This document shows, piece by piece, positions 10,786 to 22,155 of a stretch of 64,000 nucleotides of DNA. The notes under the pieces are model-generated. The model did not search any database. It saw nothing but the letters and a program-made list of their open reading frames with translations, and was not told the origin of the DNA. The stretch's first letter is position 1. Each line of letters opens with the position of its first letter. Both the position numbers and the translations under genes were made by a program. Source of the DNA: Astropecten irregularis (lineage: Eukaryota; Echinodermata; Asteroidea; Paxillosida; Astropectinidae). The stretch spans positions 3,970,082 through 4,034,081 of the forward strand of contig OZ020262.1 of assembly GCA_963971285.1 (NCBI GenBank), written 5' to 3'.

Positions 10786-10994
10786 AAGCATGTGTGACTA
10801 AAGCCTATAAAATGGATCCGAAGGTCCAGCTCTGACGTTCCCATTTTGTTCACACATCGGAAAAGAAAAGCAGCTGTTCAATTGGGGATATTACTCAGGT
10901 CTAATACCCTGACAATACAAGGGCATATTTGGGAGTCAAACGGTCCAAATTCAAATATCAATCTGTTGTGCACTTTTAAATGAGCCTGTATAAC

Positions 10995-11045
10995 TCAAAA
11001 TCGGCTATGGTGATTTGTGACTCATTTTGATCAGTCGAGTCACAT
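10995..11045 (+). repeat. Short dispersed repeat, copy 2
   Basis: This is the partner of 4636-4685. Both are preceded by a TGTA-AC (CCTGTAAATC / CCTGTATAAC) start. Confidence 0.5.
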
Positions 11046-11775
11046 ATAATTATGAGCAATTTTGGTCAGTAAATCTTTGTGTCTGCTAAGCAAGAATACT
11101 CCATCCGCTAAGCATGGTTAATGCGCTTAGCATAAGGTGGCTTGAAATTCCAAGAGGTTATTTACAGAGGCAGTTGCCTTGGGGCCCTTTGAAATGAAAT
11201 GTTCCAGTAGACATTTTAGCTTCTTCCATTTGAAGTGTGCAGCTCTTCACAACAGCAGAATGGCCTTGCCCACTTCTGCAGAATAAAGCTCAAGTTGTGG
11301 AGACATAGAATAAAGGTGCAACACAGACAAAAACATGACACAGAACACTGTCTGATGACAGTGCAGCAATGCAGCTACAACAATGTCTGAAATACATGTA
11401 CTACAGCATGTTCTCTTCACACGTCTAACTACCCTGTATGCATCCCCTTTTTCTGCATCTCGCTTCAGCGACAGACATGAATAAAGCCAACCGCCAGTCT
11501 GGAAGGTCAATGAGAGGTCATCACTATGGCAACACACCAGTCACATCTTCAGTGTGTGTGTAGTGTGTGGCTGGGAGGTGACAGAGGTAGAGGGGGGGGG
11601 GTAGCTTATTGGGATGCATGCCTGGCATCTGTTTAACTCATCACTAAGATCTTCTCCCTGCTGAGGTCTGGCATCTGTGTACCATGATTAAAAACGATTT
11701 CTCGGCCACCGTGGCCAATGATATTAAGAAACTACCTGATTGAAACGTTTCCTTGCATCATTACTCAATTTGAAG

Positions 11776-11793
11776 CCCCCCCCCCCCCCCCCC
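11776..11793. repeat. Poly-C run (18)
   Basis: Uninterrupted C homopolymer. Comparable G or C runs occur at 37913-37930 and, shorter, near 24877, 54198 and 55265. Confidence 0.9.
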
Positions 11794-13227
11794 GCCTAAT
11801 ACCATATCAAGTATCCTAGCAAATCATTTCGTCAAGGTTTTCCAATTTTCAATTTCAAACCGGCAAAATTTATTTCAGAGCAGGGTGACCGAAACTCAAT
11901 TGGAGCTGATGATCACGAAGAATATTCACATCCGTTTATTACAAAACAAAATTGGAAAATGATAGTTAATAAATTTAGAACGTTGTACTAAAGGTAGTCT
12001 TGTGCTCAAGCCGTTAAGGCTACAGCTAGGGTTGAACGTGAGAAAACGATTCGTACGGTTTTTACCATTTTTTTTCATGAGCAGTTTCCGGCAGCAAAAT
12101 GTTCTTCACAAGCAGAATTTGGTTTGAGATTTTTTCTAGATATTTTCCCTTAAACCGCCTTCCACAAATAACACTGGCAGTAGGAATTGAAAGGTATGAC
12201 GAGCCAATCGCTAGTGACTTTTAATTGGTTTTTATGCTAAATTATACAGATCTCAAACCTAATAAGACGAGACAAAATTGGGTCCATCACGCCAAGGTCT
12301 CATTCTGGGAACTGGAAAATGTCAGTACCTCATGAAAAGAAAAATATGGTAATTTGTCCAAGTACCTTTAGAGGAACTACTGTAAAACTAACAATAATAG
12401 TAATAAATTGCAGGACGCAAAATAACAACTGAATGTTGTTATTGCCGCACAGGAGCCCTGAACAAATCACACAATTTCTGTGTGACATGTTGCCATGGAA
12501 ATTGTTATCTGTGACGGAGGAAGGTTTGCCAAGCTCTCGAGGGGGAGACGAGGGGTTTGTCTTCCTGTCCGAACAGCTCAAGGGATAGACTTATTAAACA
12601 TGAATTGATGTGCATTACACTGTCACATGAACTGTGCAAGCCATTCCTTTCTGAAAATAAATATCTAGTATATATGAAAACACGAGCCGTGGCTAAGGTG
12701 GGCGAGGCTTAAGAATGAAGCTGGAATGGTATCCAGTTTGGGTACCCAGTTCCTTCGTAAAGGCTTTACACCAAATTTGACTGTTTCTGGAGTTCTATGA
12801 CAGACCTTTCCCCTAGTTTACTAGTTTTTCCTTCCAAAGTTCATTATGTGTATCCTTACATCAACTAGCCACAGCAATTTCCTGGCAAAAACCACCTCTG
12901 TAGATCGAGTTTGTGGCTTACATGCAATAGTTTAATGCTTTCCTGTTCGTTATTTATCTACACTTTGGCTTCCTTTATTAGCCATTACGCATCCTTTATT
13001 ACTCATTACATGACTATTCCGCCCCCGCATATCGCAAAGACAAGTAGAAAAAGGAATAAATAGGTTTTGTTTCAACAACATGAAAGTTTGTCATTAATCT
13101 GCATATTAGTCTTCATGCAACAGACTGAAGCTGAAATGAACTTGATTGCAAAATTCATTTCGCGGAATCGCAGACATTTTTTTGATCTCCTCTTTCTATA
13201 TCTTTCTGTATACTCAATGCAAATAAT

Positions 13228-13346
13228 AAACCACACTGCAAACTGCTCAATGCTCATCCACCAAAATATTGACCTGAAGTATATAAAATGCTTTGAGTTA
13301 CATGTAGGAGAGCAGGCCGACGTTTTGATCCTAGCAGGATCTTTCT
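13228..13346 (-). mobile_element. H1 repeat copy
   Basis: Inverted H1 order: AACCACACTGCAAACTGCTC, AAAATATTGACCTGAAGTAT, AAATGCTTTGAGTTA, then GACGTTTTGATCCTAGCAGG and ATCTTTCT. Confidence 0.75.
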
Positions 13347-13784
13347 AAAATGACCTCAATGCTCTAGTGTCACAAACGACACATGTATAGAATACGGCCA
13401 ACATTATGCATATTTTCGCGGAATACGCCCTCCATTCTCTCCACTTCTCCTCCCCCACTTGTGAATCCATTTTTCTTTTCACACCAGTGTTGGTGGCCAG
13501 GAGGGGTCAGGGGGCCAGTCAGGGTAGCAGTTGTAATAACACATTGGCAATGTGGGATATTCCGGCGTGTTTACGTTAGTCAAATATTGCCACAGTCGTG
13601 AACCCTGCCAGTGTAAACACTTGGCCTGTGATTACATGTACACAGTGTAGGTGTGTGATAAATGAGATTTTCTTAAGGATTTTTTTTCTAAATTTCTTTC
13701 TACAAGTATCAGCCCTCAAATTGAACTTTCTCCTTACTCGTACATGAACTAATTTCTGCAAAACTTGCAAACCAAACTTGAAAA

Positions 13785-13985
13785 ATGAGTCTCTGACTGC
13801 CAAATGAACTATTAGGTAATTGACTAATAGGGACACCACTAACATAGGGCAGGGTAGCTCAGTTGGTAGAGCACCGGTATGGTATTCTCGTTCGAATCCT
13901 GCTCCAGTTTATTTTTCTGTGTTCACATTTCAATTTCAATTTCAGCTAAAAAGCACTGTTACTTCAATGACTTATACATTCAAAT
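13785..13985 (+). mobile_element. S1 SINE copy, 5' truncated
   Basis: It starts in the TCTGACTGCCAAATGAAC block. It has a good A box (TAGCTCAGTTGGTAGAGC), an internal deletion between the boxes, B box GTTCGAATCC, then a tail interrupted by a CAATTT duplication. Confidence 0.75.
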
Positions 13986-15351
13986 TGTCAATTATATATA
14001 GCTTGTCCGAACTTTTAATTAATTAATTTGAGCATTGGGTATATTTTTGACAATAGTGTCAAAGAAATGTTTACAACTTTTCTCATCTCCTTAATTAATG
14101 TGGTTTGCACTGAAGAATATGGTTTTCTGCTGTAAGATTTGCATTATCTTTTATGGAAGCGGAATGGATTTGTGTCTAATATTGGTCTGATGGTTGGAAC
14201 CAAGGAAGTTATTACGTGATTTGGTTTATCCAATATTTTCTGTTTTTCGCTTTCCAATGGTATTGGTCTCAACTTTCTGAGTACTTTGGCAGAGTGGCCC
14301 AGTACATCAACCTCAAACTCCTTCTGGTGAATACCGTAGGAGCTTGGTTCGAGCCCTGCCATCCGATGAAGACTGCCGCTTGAAATCCTTGACACTCTAT
14401 CGTTAATTGCTTCTCCCAAACACGGAGAAGTAGATGGCTTGCCTTTGACGTCAAACTCGCCTGTCGTTCTTAAATGAATACCTGGCACAATGTATAGCGG
14501 CATCTTGAGATATACTCTCGCAAGGAAAGTTGAGATTGTCTAAATAGAATGCTTTTAAAATCCTTGCGGGCAGAAGGAATACATGAACTATGTTCATGTT
14601 CACGACTCCACGATTGCTCCTTTTAATCAGGACAAGATTTGTACAGGCATCATTGTATAATGTGGTGATTTGCAGAATCTGTGAGAGCTCCCCTTTAACA
14701 GACTGGCAGCTGTCCTCTTGTATCCCTCACTAATCACTGAATATCTGGAGGCACCCAGCCTCCCCTCCCACCTCCCTCCTGTCCCCCATCGACTACACCT
14801 CAAAGGAACAAGAGAAAGAGAAAAAACCTAAAATAGAAACTAGGCATAAGAAGCCGACACATTTCTCGCGCTGCAGTTCGCGATTTACTTGTTAGCAAGG
14901 CAACACTTTGTGCAGTATTGATCAAGGGCCTAGTTGTATCGTCTAGCTTTACATGGGCAGGCCCGCCCCGGCCGGCTCTTCCGATCGATAGACACACAGC
15001 GCAGGCACAGACCTCCCTCGTCTAGTGCCAGGGAAATGATGATAAAAAATGTAGTCAGTACACTAAGGCCGATTCCTCTGTGGGTACATGCTTTTTTATA
15101 AATTGTGTAATTGAATTCATTGTGGATACGCTGCCGTACACTGTATATTCAGACAATTTACATGCAGGAATATGGTAATGCAAATACCGGTGTGCATATT
15201 GTGTATACATACCGGTACATGTTTTGTATGCATATTCATGTCATGTATTTTGCATACATTAGACATTTTAGGATTCATTTTATGTACCTTTATCATGACA
15301 GATAAAACACTACACATAACCTGTTAAAGATGTACATGTACAGTACTTCTC

Positions 15352-15532
15352 AATTTTAGTGGATTTGGCAGGGTCTAACGCATTTCGATCCAAGCAGGAT
15401 CTTTCTCAGTCTTTGAGAAAGATCCCGCTAGGATCGAAACGCGTCAGGCCATCCCAACTCCAAGCATTTTATATATTTTAGGTAATTTTAGCTGATGAGT
15501 AGTTTGCAGCAGTTTACTACTTGTATTGACAA
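15352..15532. mobile_element. H1 repeat, inverted-arm (foldback) form
   Basis: The left arm (about 15366-15408) reads AACGCATTTCGATCCAAGCA then GGATCTTTCTCA. The right arm (about 15411-15458) reads TTTGAGAAAGATCCCGCTAG then GATCGAAACGCGTCAGGCC. The arms are inverse complements with almost no loop. The unique tail (AGCTGATGAGTAGTTTGCAG) follows. Confidence 0.8.
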
Positions 15533-16379
15533 AAAATATCTAGTTTAATTTGAAAAAACATGTTTAAGAGGACCTATTTTAAAAAATCTTGTTATCATTT
15601 CCTTGTCTCTTGTTATAAATGAACACTCTGCAGAACTTTCCTGCTTGCATGAGAACCGGGCCTACATTTCCACCCATTGATTTGCCCAGATCCCGAACTG
15701 AGCCAAGACTGATGTACTGCCTTCAGGCTGCCAAGAAACCTAGCATCACAGCCCTAGTACATACACTGTACATGTAATACACGCACAAGACGGCGATAGT
15801 TCAGGCAAAAGTACAGTAACCCTTATAAACCAGGGGAGGGGTCATCAAGTTGCTCATGCATCCATAGCCTCATATAATATATTTAATATTTCATCCCACA
15901 TAAAGCTCATGGAAATTGACTAGTTGAGCGACGTCAATCGTGTAATTTTCTTCATCACATTGTACCTGAACATACAGAAAGGTACACACATAAGGCTATG
16001 ATGGATTCAGTTGAATGTTGAAATAATAATGACCAGGATTTGCATAACAACCGGCACAATTTCTTCTTCAAAGAAAAAACAAGCAGCGTTGTCAACCATC
16101 ATAAATTTGGCTCCTCAAACTAAGTACTGTAATCTCCTGCACTGTGCTGAACATTACCTACCAACAATTCTTTCCAGGTATTGATATTATGCCTGCGCAT
16201 GAATTAACATGTAGTTCAAGGGTCTTCAGCCAACGATGCTATGTACTGGACACATATCCCACCCCAACAACGAGACATCCAGAGGCCTGAGACACAGTTT
16301 CCCCCACCGTCAAATGGCACAGACTCCCCCTCCACCCCTCCCCCCTTTCAAAATTGAATTTTGATTCCTCCTGGAAATA

Positions 16380-16620
16380 CTGGCCATGAATCAAAGTCGA
16401 CTCGTCCCTGGCATGCAAAAGAGAAGCGAGGATGAGGCAGACACTCTGTAGGGACTTGCTCAGTCATAAATTGCTTCGTATTAATGAGTGACTGGTCACC
16501 ATGGCAACGGCGATCGCACTATGGAGACGGCAAGTGCCCATGCATGTAACTAGGTGGAAGATCACATGACTTGGCTACTTTTCGTTCCTTTTTAACCCCC
16601 AAACCCTTCTCGATCTTCTT
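16380..16620. promoter_or_regulatory. Candidate non-repetitive regulatory block with RFX X-box
   Basis: This block has none of the window's repeats and a denser, more balanced composition than its flanks. 16495-16508 (GTCACCATGGCAAC) fits the RFX consensus RYYNYYATRRNRAC at every position. Nearby are ATGCAAA (16416), AGTCATAAA, TTAATGAGTGACT and ATCACATGAC. About two chance X-boxes are expected in 64 kb, so the motif alone proves nothing. Confidence 0.25.
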
Positions 16621-17661
16621 CTTCTGATCATCAAGCTGAGGTGAGTGGAGATTCAGTGCCTGAATGTTATATTTGTCTGATTGGCCACATCTCAATCAAG
16701 TCTTGGTTGCCCGTGCTCCTACTACAGGGACTCTAACAGGCCGGCATTCTTCCGTGCAGTTCCTAAAACGGGCGTGTCAGAGTCTGTGTGGTGTTTTTTT
16801 TTTTCTTTCATGCTCACGACAGAATCAATCAGCGGCGCAGGAGGAAAGGCCGGTGATTTACTGTGACTCGGATTCCACGGTTCTCGATCACTCAGTGCAG
16901 TGGCCGCCAGCGCAACCTCCCCCCACCCTCCTCTCTCTTTCCAATCAACCTGACTTTGAACCGCTCCGATCCATTTAGTTTCCAAGTGTCTAAATGCCAC
17001 CGTGGGATCAACGAGACATAAATTCAAGCATTCTCAGCCTTCTGACAGAAGTCAGAAGACTTTCCAGGGTCAATGCTAAATTTCTTCACTGCAAATTCCA
17101 AACATTTAAGACTCTATGTGGCCCATTTTTACATATATTACACTGTCCATACTCTAAATTGAGCTTCAATTCAAAGCTTCTTACAAAAAAGAAGACAAAG
17201 TAATCTACGTTTTATCTAACTCTGGATTTCATGGAAAAAGTCGGATTTGAAAATGGTGCATGCAAAGACTTGAAATAAAAACGCAGAATCATAAAATCAT
17301 TTTTTTGAGGGGGCCTTTCCTAAACAAAAATGTTGCAATACCATACATCCTCACACTCCACAAGGGACGACCTTTTCAAGTTTTTCTTTATTCTTGATAT
17401 ATTAGCCTCTGTCTAGCATGAAATTAGGCAACTCCCACACAACACTGAATTTATTTATCTTAGTCGCCTGTGGCAACTGCCCTGCTATTGTGTCCGGGTT
17501 TATTTTTCAAATAAATGACACCCCTGAAAATATACACTAGAAAGAATGGTGGGAAGATAAAAAAACATGCAGCTTTCATTTTCAGTATGGGCAATAACTT
17601 GCTGAATTTGCGCAATACTACGGCAGCCAATTGATCAAGTAGAGCTGTGACATCACGTGTG

Positions 17662-17850
17662 TGAAAGTATAGATTCTGATTGGTCTGTTTGTTTCCGGGA
17701 TTTAAATACAGCTTCCTTATTGGTCCTTCCCTTATACTCCCTGGTTGAAAAAAGCTTCCTGATTGGTCCTTTTACGTCCAGGAATCAAATACAGCTTCCT
17801 GATTGGTCCTTTTAATTCCTGGTTTAAAATAGAGGTCCTGATTCATCAAT
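17662..17850. promoter_or_regulatory. Tandem CCAAT-box array, about 40-bp pitch
   Basis: Four ATTGG cores (CCAAT on the minus strand) lie at 17679, 17719, 17762 and 17802, spaced 40, 43 and 40 bp. Each sits in a degenerate repeat resembling TACAGCTTCCTGATTGGTCC followed by TTTAATTCCTGGTTTAAA. A fifth unit near 17841 has decayed to GATTCATC. Read on the minus strand the core is GGACCAATCAGG, close to the NF-Y consensus. The array is intronic, 137 bp beyond the exon 3 donor at its near edge. CACGTG sits just upstream at about 17654. A regulatory role is inference; the repeat structure is seen. Confidence 0.5.
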
Positions 17851-17986
17851 TCCTGATTTCCACCCAAAGCACAATTGACAGCAGGCACAGAATCGTAGCA
17901 TTCCATGCCAGGATTGGAGTTGACAGAAACCATTTGACCCTTGAAACCCCTCAAATCTTTTTGCAAATAAAAATGAAGACACCAAC

Positions 17987-18378
17987 CTTTAATACTTGGG
18001 TTATGACGTCCCGGCCGACTGACAGGCCTTGTACAAAAGTTCTGGCTACGATAAGTGCCCGTTTGATGTGCAGGGTCAGCTTGGTGGGTACGTCACCAAA
18101 CGGCTGCAGCTCCTCGCCGTGCTCGGCCAGGCACTCTAGGAAATCCTCCGAGTACTCGTAGTTGGAGTTGAGGAGCTTGAACATGCGCTGGAGCAGCTCC
18201 GTGAAGAAGTTGTCCATGACGTCATCTAGGTCCAGGCTGCTGCCGTGGTAGTACCGGCGAAAGTTCTCAAAGAGCTCGTCGAAGAGCTCAGAGTTCTGCT
18301 GGTATAACGGACCGTAGGTATCCAAGAACATCAGGTTGAGCTCCGTCCTGCCCTTGTCTATTAACTCTTTGAAGAAAT
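17987..18378 (-). CDS. GPC6: Glypican (GPC4/6 type) internal exon, 'exon 3'
   Basis: This is an internal coding exon of 392 nt, read 18378 to 17987. Glypicans are GPI-anchored heparan-sulphate proteoglycan core proteins at the cell surface that modulate Wnt, Hedgehog, BMP and FGF signalling. Visible family landmarks, in order, are FDDFFKELIDKG (first Asp split with exon 2), TYGPLYQQNSELFDELF, RRYYHGSSLDL, LQRMFKLLN, LECLAEHGEELQPFGDVP (one conserved Cys, then the PFGDVP signature) and ARTFVQGLSVGRDV. From recalled family knowledge, the last block is closer to vertebrate GPC6 than to GPC4 or GPC1, and clearly not GPC3/5. The acceptor is a pyrimidine tract followed by CCAG at 18381-18379. The donor is AAG|GTTGGT at 17986-17985. 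A second possible donor, CAA|GTATTA, lies 9 nt earlier and would remove three residues in frame. Exon 3 starts by completing the codon begun in exon 2. No exon 4 is recognised downstream in the window. Confidence 0.96.
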
Positions 18379-18438
18379 CTGGAGGAGAACAAGAGAGAGA
18401 GAGAATGACTTAAAGAAACAAACACATAGTTAAAACTG

Positions 18439-18910
18439 CTGCTTTAGATACTGTTTGCTGTTTTGGACACTGTTTGCTGTTTTTGACACTGTTTGCTGTT
18501 TTGAACACTGTTTGCTGTTTTGGACACTGTTTGATGTTTTGGACATTGTTTGCTGTTTTGGACACTACTTGCTGTTTTGAACACTGTTTGCTGTTTTGGA
18601 CACTGTTTGATGTTTTGGACATTGTTTGCTGTTTTGGACACTGTTTGATGTTTTGGACATTGTTTGCTGTTTTGGACACTGTTTGATGTTTTGGACACTG
18701 TTTGCTGTTTTGGACACTGTTTGATGTTTTGGACATTGTTTGCTGTTTTGGACACTGTTTGATGTTTTGAACACTGTTTGCTGTTTTGGACATTGTTTGC
18801 TGTTTTGAACACTGTTTGCTGTTTTGGACACTGTTTGATGTTTTGAACACTGTTTGCTGTTTTGGACACTGTTTGCTGTTTTTGACACTGTTCACTTTTT
18901 TGGACATGTT
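18439..18910. repeat. 19-bp minisatellite, about 25 units, flanking glypican exon 3
   Basis: This is a tandem array of CTGTTTTGGACACTGTTTG (minus strand CAAACAGTGTCCAAAACAG), with substitutions such as TTTGATG, GAACAC and GGACATTG but almost no length change. Because 19 is not a multiple of 3 and the unit lacks stops on the minus strand, all three minus frames stay open. Each reads the same 19-residue cycle, for example SKTANSVQNSKQCPKQQTV, which explains the long overlapping ORFs here. In the glypican pre-mRNA the array ends about 60 nt before the exon 3 acceptor. I read it as non-coding. Confidence 0.95.
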
Positions 18911-19076
18911 TGACTCAATTTTCAATACTTCAATATTTTATCTTTAAAAAAAAACCCGTCAGATCAATGAACATTTAAACAAAATGTTATGAATCTCTAT
19001 CTTCACTGGTCACCCAGGCTACGTACGGTTGCCTGTGATGTTTATAATGCATAAAATCCAATATATATGCACGCTC

Positions 19077-19100
19077 AAAAAAAAAAAAAAAAAAAAAAAA
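19077..19100. repeat. Poly-A run (24)
   Basis: Uninterrupted A homopolymer. No retroposed sequence with target duplications is recognisable next to it. Confidence 0.9.
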
Positions 19101-19410
19101 CACCTCAAAAACAACAAGTCAGACGGCATCTTTGAAAACATCGGTCTCAAGCTGATCTCAGCTGCAATCCTGATGCTCCAAGAGATCGCAGCTAAGGAAA
19201 CGACTGAGACGGAACGTGGAGAATTCGTTGACCTTTCTGGATCGGACCGCAAGGGCCTCTCTTGGGGACGTAGGATAAAAATCCTCCTTGATCGGTGTGT
19301 GTGTATCAGAAGGGGGGATCTAGACAGTGGTACAACCGGTCTTTAAATTTTCATAAACACTGCATATATTTCACACATATTTATGCGCGAATATATATGC
19401 ATGTGTGGTT

Positions 19411-19779
19411 TTAAAGGTACTTACCATACTTTGGTAAGAAACCAAAACAGAAATGTTCACAGATTTACGTATAACTTACAGGGTATGAAGATGGTGGTGG
19501 TAGAAACATACCGTTAAAATTGTTCCACCTGAAATGGTGTATTTATCCAGAAATCAGTAAAACAACGACCGAAAATCTTTTTGACCTTTTAAAAGATCAC
19601 AAATAAAAGAGAAAATACTTAAGAAATACTGCACGGCTGTTTTCCACTGTTTTCTAAAAAAAGCGGGCACCGTATGGGACTGAAATGTTCACAGATGACT
19701 GTTACTGTATCTGTCTTGGTATTTTTGCCCATGAATCTGTATTTCATTGATAAAAACCAAAGTATGACATTACCTTTAA
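19411..19779. mobile_element. P1 TTAA MITE, full length (opposite orientation)
   Basis: TTAA at 19411-19414 and 19776-19779. The left end is AGGTACTTACCATACTTTGG and the right end CCAAAGTATGACATTACCT. It runs co-linear with 30683-31412 minus that copy's insertion. Confidence 0.85.
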
Positions 19780-20134
19780 GGCATCTTAATATGGCACACT
19801 TTGAATCCAACTACAAACCCCTCGGATTCTGTTAATACTGCACTATAACCTCACAGCGTATACTATAGGCCTACTGGATTGTAAACTGCATTAAGTAGAG
19901 GATACTTGTCCTGGCATATTTATCAATCAATTATTTCTCAAGTGACAAATCCGGACCGAGTGTAGGTCAATATTTGACTAGTAATTTCAGACATTTATGG
20001 TGGCGGGACAGGCTATAAAAACCTTTAAAAACATCTCTTAGAGTACCCTCATCGCAACTATCCTGATGTTAAAAATGTTTTTGTTTTTCTTATATTATTT
20101 TGTTGACTGTAAATATATATTGCCTCCAAAATAA

Positions 20135-20476
20135 ATTTATTGAGTTTGAGACAGAAAATTTACTCAACAGTTCGTAAACAGTGCAAACAGCCACCATAGG
20201 AAATCTTGGTTCATCGGATGAGCTGGGTTTTTCAAGCAAATCAAGATTTAGTGTCTTTTCCAAAGACCATTCGTCCGAACGATTTTTGGAACAAACATAA
20301 AGTAAACTATTCTTCATGTTTTGTAAGAAAAATCGAGTCGGGTTTTCGCTATTTTCTCGTGACTCAGATGTCCAATTGAGCTCAAATTTTCACAGGTTTA
20401 TTATTTCATGTATATGTTTGATCAGACAAAGTATGAGTGCAGTCCTATGACCTTTACCAATCATGTATTGTACCTT
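20135..20476 (+). mobile_element. P2 MITE copy, 5' truncated
   Basis: It begins at AAATTTATTGAGTTTGAGAC and runs co-linear with 1830-2159 through CTATTTTCTCGTGACTCAGA to ATCATGTATTGTACCTTAAA. The first 35 bp or so of the family are missing. Confidence 0.8.
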
Positions 20477-20738
20477 AAAGTTGTTGGTTTATCAAGGATT
20501 TCACATGATTGAGAGCCTGTATTGCAAACCAGAGGTTCTGGGTTCAACTCCTTTTCCATGAACAAATATAATGGCTTATCAAAAAGAAGCTCTTAAATTG
20601 AATTAAAAATATCTATTCAATTAATCTCCTTTCGAAATTACATGTACTGCAAAAATTCATTTGAGAAATATTAATATAATTTAGATTTTATGACTTTGGA
20701 GGGGGGGGTCTATTCTTTGAATTAATTTTTTCCCCTTT

Positions 20739-20821
20739 CTGGAGTTAGGAGGGCCTGACGTTTCAATCCTAGCAGGATCTTTTTAAAAAACCCACATGAC
20801 AAGAGGACAAGCAAATGCAAG
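20739..20821 (-). mobile_element. H1 repeat copy
   Basis: GGAGTTAGGAGGGCCTGACG, TTTCAATCCTAGCAGGATCT, then ACATGACAAGAGGACAAGCA, the inverse of the left flank at 1658-1685. Confidence 0.75.
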
Positions 20822-21449
20822 TAAAATGTGTGTACATAAATTGAAGAGCGGATTGATTTTTCGGTAAATACATGTAATGATTTGTTTCCAACATTGACGT
20901 AATCAAATTTTGCAAGTTCTGATTAAAATAAAAACAGGGGTCAAAGGTTACAGAGACACAGGATGCTGCTAAGGGAGTAGACAGGAGGAACTGGGATGGG
21001 TTGGGTTTGATAGTGTCATCATTTGCCAGAGAGTGTGGCAAGGGGTGGAGGATATAAGGAACATGAGATGCTACCCTGTAGGGTATCTGGATACTCTGCC
21101 TGTTAACAAGGTGAATAATATTATACCCCTCAACACTGCATTCATTCCTGTTCACTTTGCTCATCTTCATTATAATAATTCAAGGATCATTTTGCAGGTT
21201 GGCTTGGGAACATAGCTGTAGGGACAGAACAAATCCCCAGCACCACATACATACTGTACATCATGTTGGATGGATAGAGTGTGTGTACAGTGTACATACA
21301 TGTAGGCCACATTAAAGGTGCCCCAGTATGAAGATTCACAATACAAAATGTGTATAGAATATCATTCATGTATTTGTGAAGATTTTCTGCAAAAGCGTAT
21401 GGATATACACAAAACAAGCACAAGTGTTGGAAAATGGTTGAAATTGTGT

Positions 21450-21525
21450 TCAGAGGCACCAAGGCAATGACCAGGGAAGCCAAGGCAACGACCAAGGCAA
21501 CAAGGCAATGACCAGGGGCACAGTT
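21450..21525 (+). repeat. Short array of the same ~22-bp unit
   Basis: It has about three and a half units: GAGGCACCAAGGCAATGACC, AGGGAAGCCAAGGCAACGAC, CAAGGCAACAAGGCAATGAC. Confidence 0.8.
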
Positions 21526-21977
21526 TTTTTGCAAAGGGGTAGTGATGGTATTTGAACAAAAATTGAGCAAAATATTGAGAAAATGTTTATATCCGACATG
21601 ACTACTGCCATCATCCGATCTCTACCATTGACCACATCGTGTGACAATAGATAAACTTGTACACTATTATCCAAACGTCTCTTATTGGTAATACTATAAA
21701 ACACATGCTGGCAGTCATTACATGTATTTCCACACAGGCGAACATCTTTGCCCAAGTCTATCCTATGACAAATGACAAGAGGATGTAACATTCCCGACAT
21801 CTCAATCCATATGTGTAAGATTGAAATCAGAGTTTTCAATTATGTGCCGCCAAGTCACTGCACTTGCAAGATTTGTACTCTAATGATCATAACTGCTGTT
21901 CTTAATCCATCTGGCATCTACTCAAAGCCAATTACCGCGAAGGAAAAACAAAATGCATCAATGTTTGTCCTTTAAAA

Positions 21978-22155
21978 TTAAGGTAATATCATACTTTGGT
22001 TGCATACAGAAACAGAAATCTTCACAGATTAACCTCTAACAGGGTATAAAGATGGTGATGGTAGAAACAAACCATTAACATTATTCTGCCTGAAATGCTG
22101 TATTTATACAGAAAAGAGTAAAACCAAAGACCAAAAATAATTTTTTCTTTTCCTT
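21978..22155 (+). mobile_element. P1 MITE, left part only
   Basis: TTAA, then AGGTAATATCATACTTTGG, then CAGGGTATAAAGATGGTGAT and TGCTGTATTTATACAGAAAA. It stops at the TTAA that starts the next copy, giving a head-to-tail pair of left halves. Confidence 0.8.

Larger units (their letters stand above)
1..17986 (-). other. Glypican intron following exon 3 (partial)
   Basis: This is the intron downstream of exon 3 in transcript direction, at least 18.0 kb long and running off the left edge. I looked on the minus strand for the next glypican exon (cysteine-rich, CxxC and NYC-type motifs) and did not find it. Repeat content is listed separately. Stretches in which I recognise nothing beyond simple sequence are about 3000-4600, 5880-6560, 7380-8200, 10790-11770, 11800-13220, 13990-15330, 15540-16370 and 16640-17640. 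Short ORFs in these parts lack family motifs, codon bias or plausible splice context. Confidence 0.85.

Noticed and set aside
11520..11533. Second perfect RFX X-box match (ATCACTATGGCAAC)
   Set aside because: About two matches to this loose consensus are expected by chance in 64 kb on both strands. No other support.
16722..17027. Minus-strand ORF in a GC-richer stretch as a further glypican exon
   Set aside because: It has no CxxC or other glypican motifs, and the residues do not resemble the lobe that should follow exon 3.
18410..18925. Overlapping minus-strand ORFs of 171, 141 and 107 codons
   Set aside because: All are readings of the 19-bp minisatellite in its different frames. They do not connect in frame to glypican exon 3.
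19077..19346. Poly-A run as the tail of a processed pseudogene or LINE
   Set aside because: No homologous coding sequence precedes it on either strand and no target duplication is seen.
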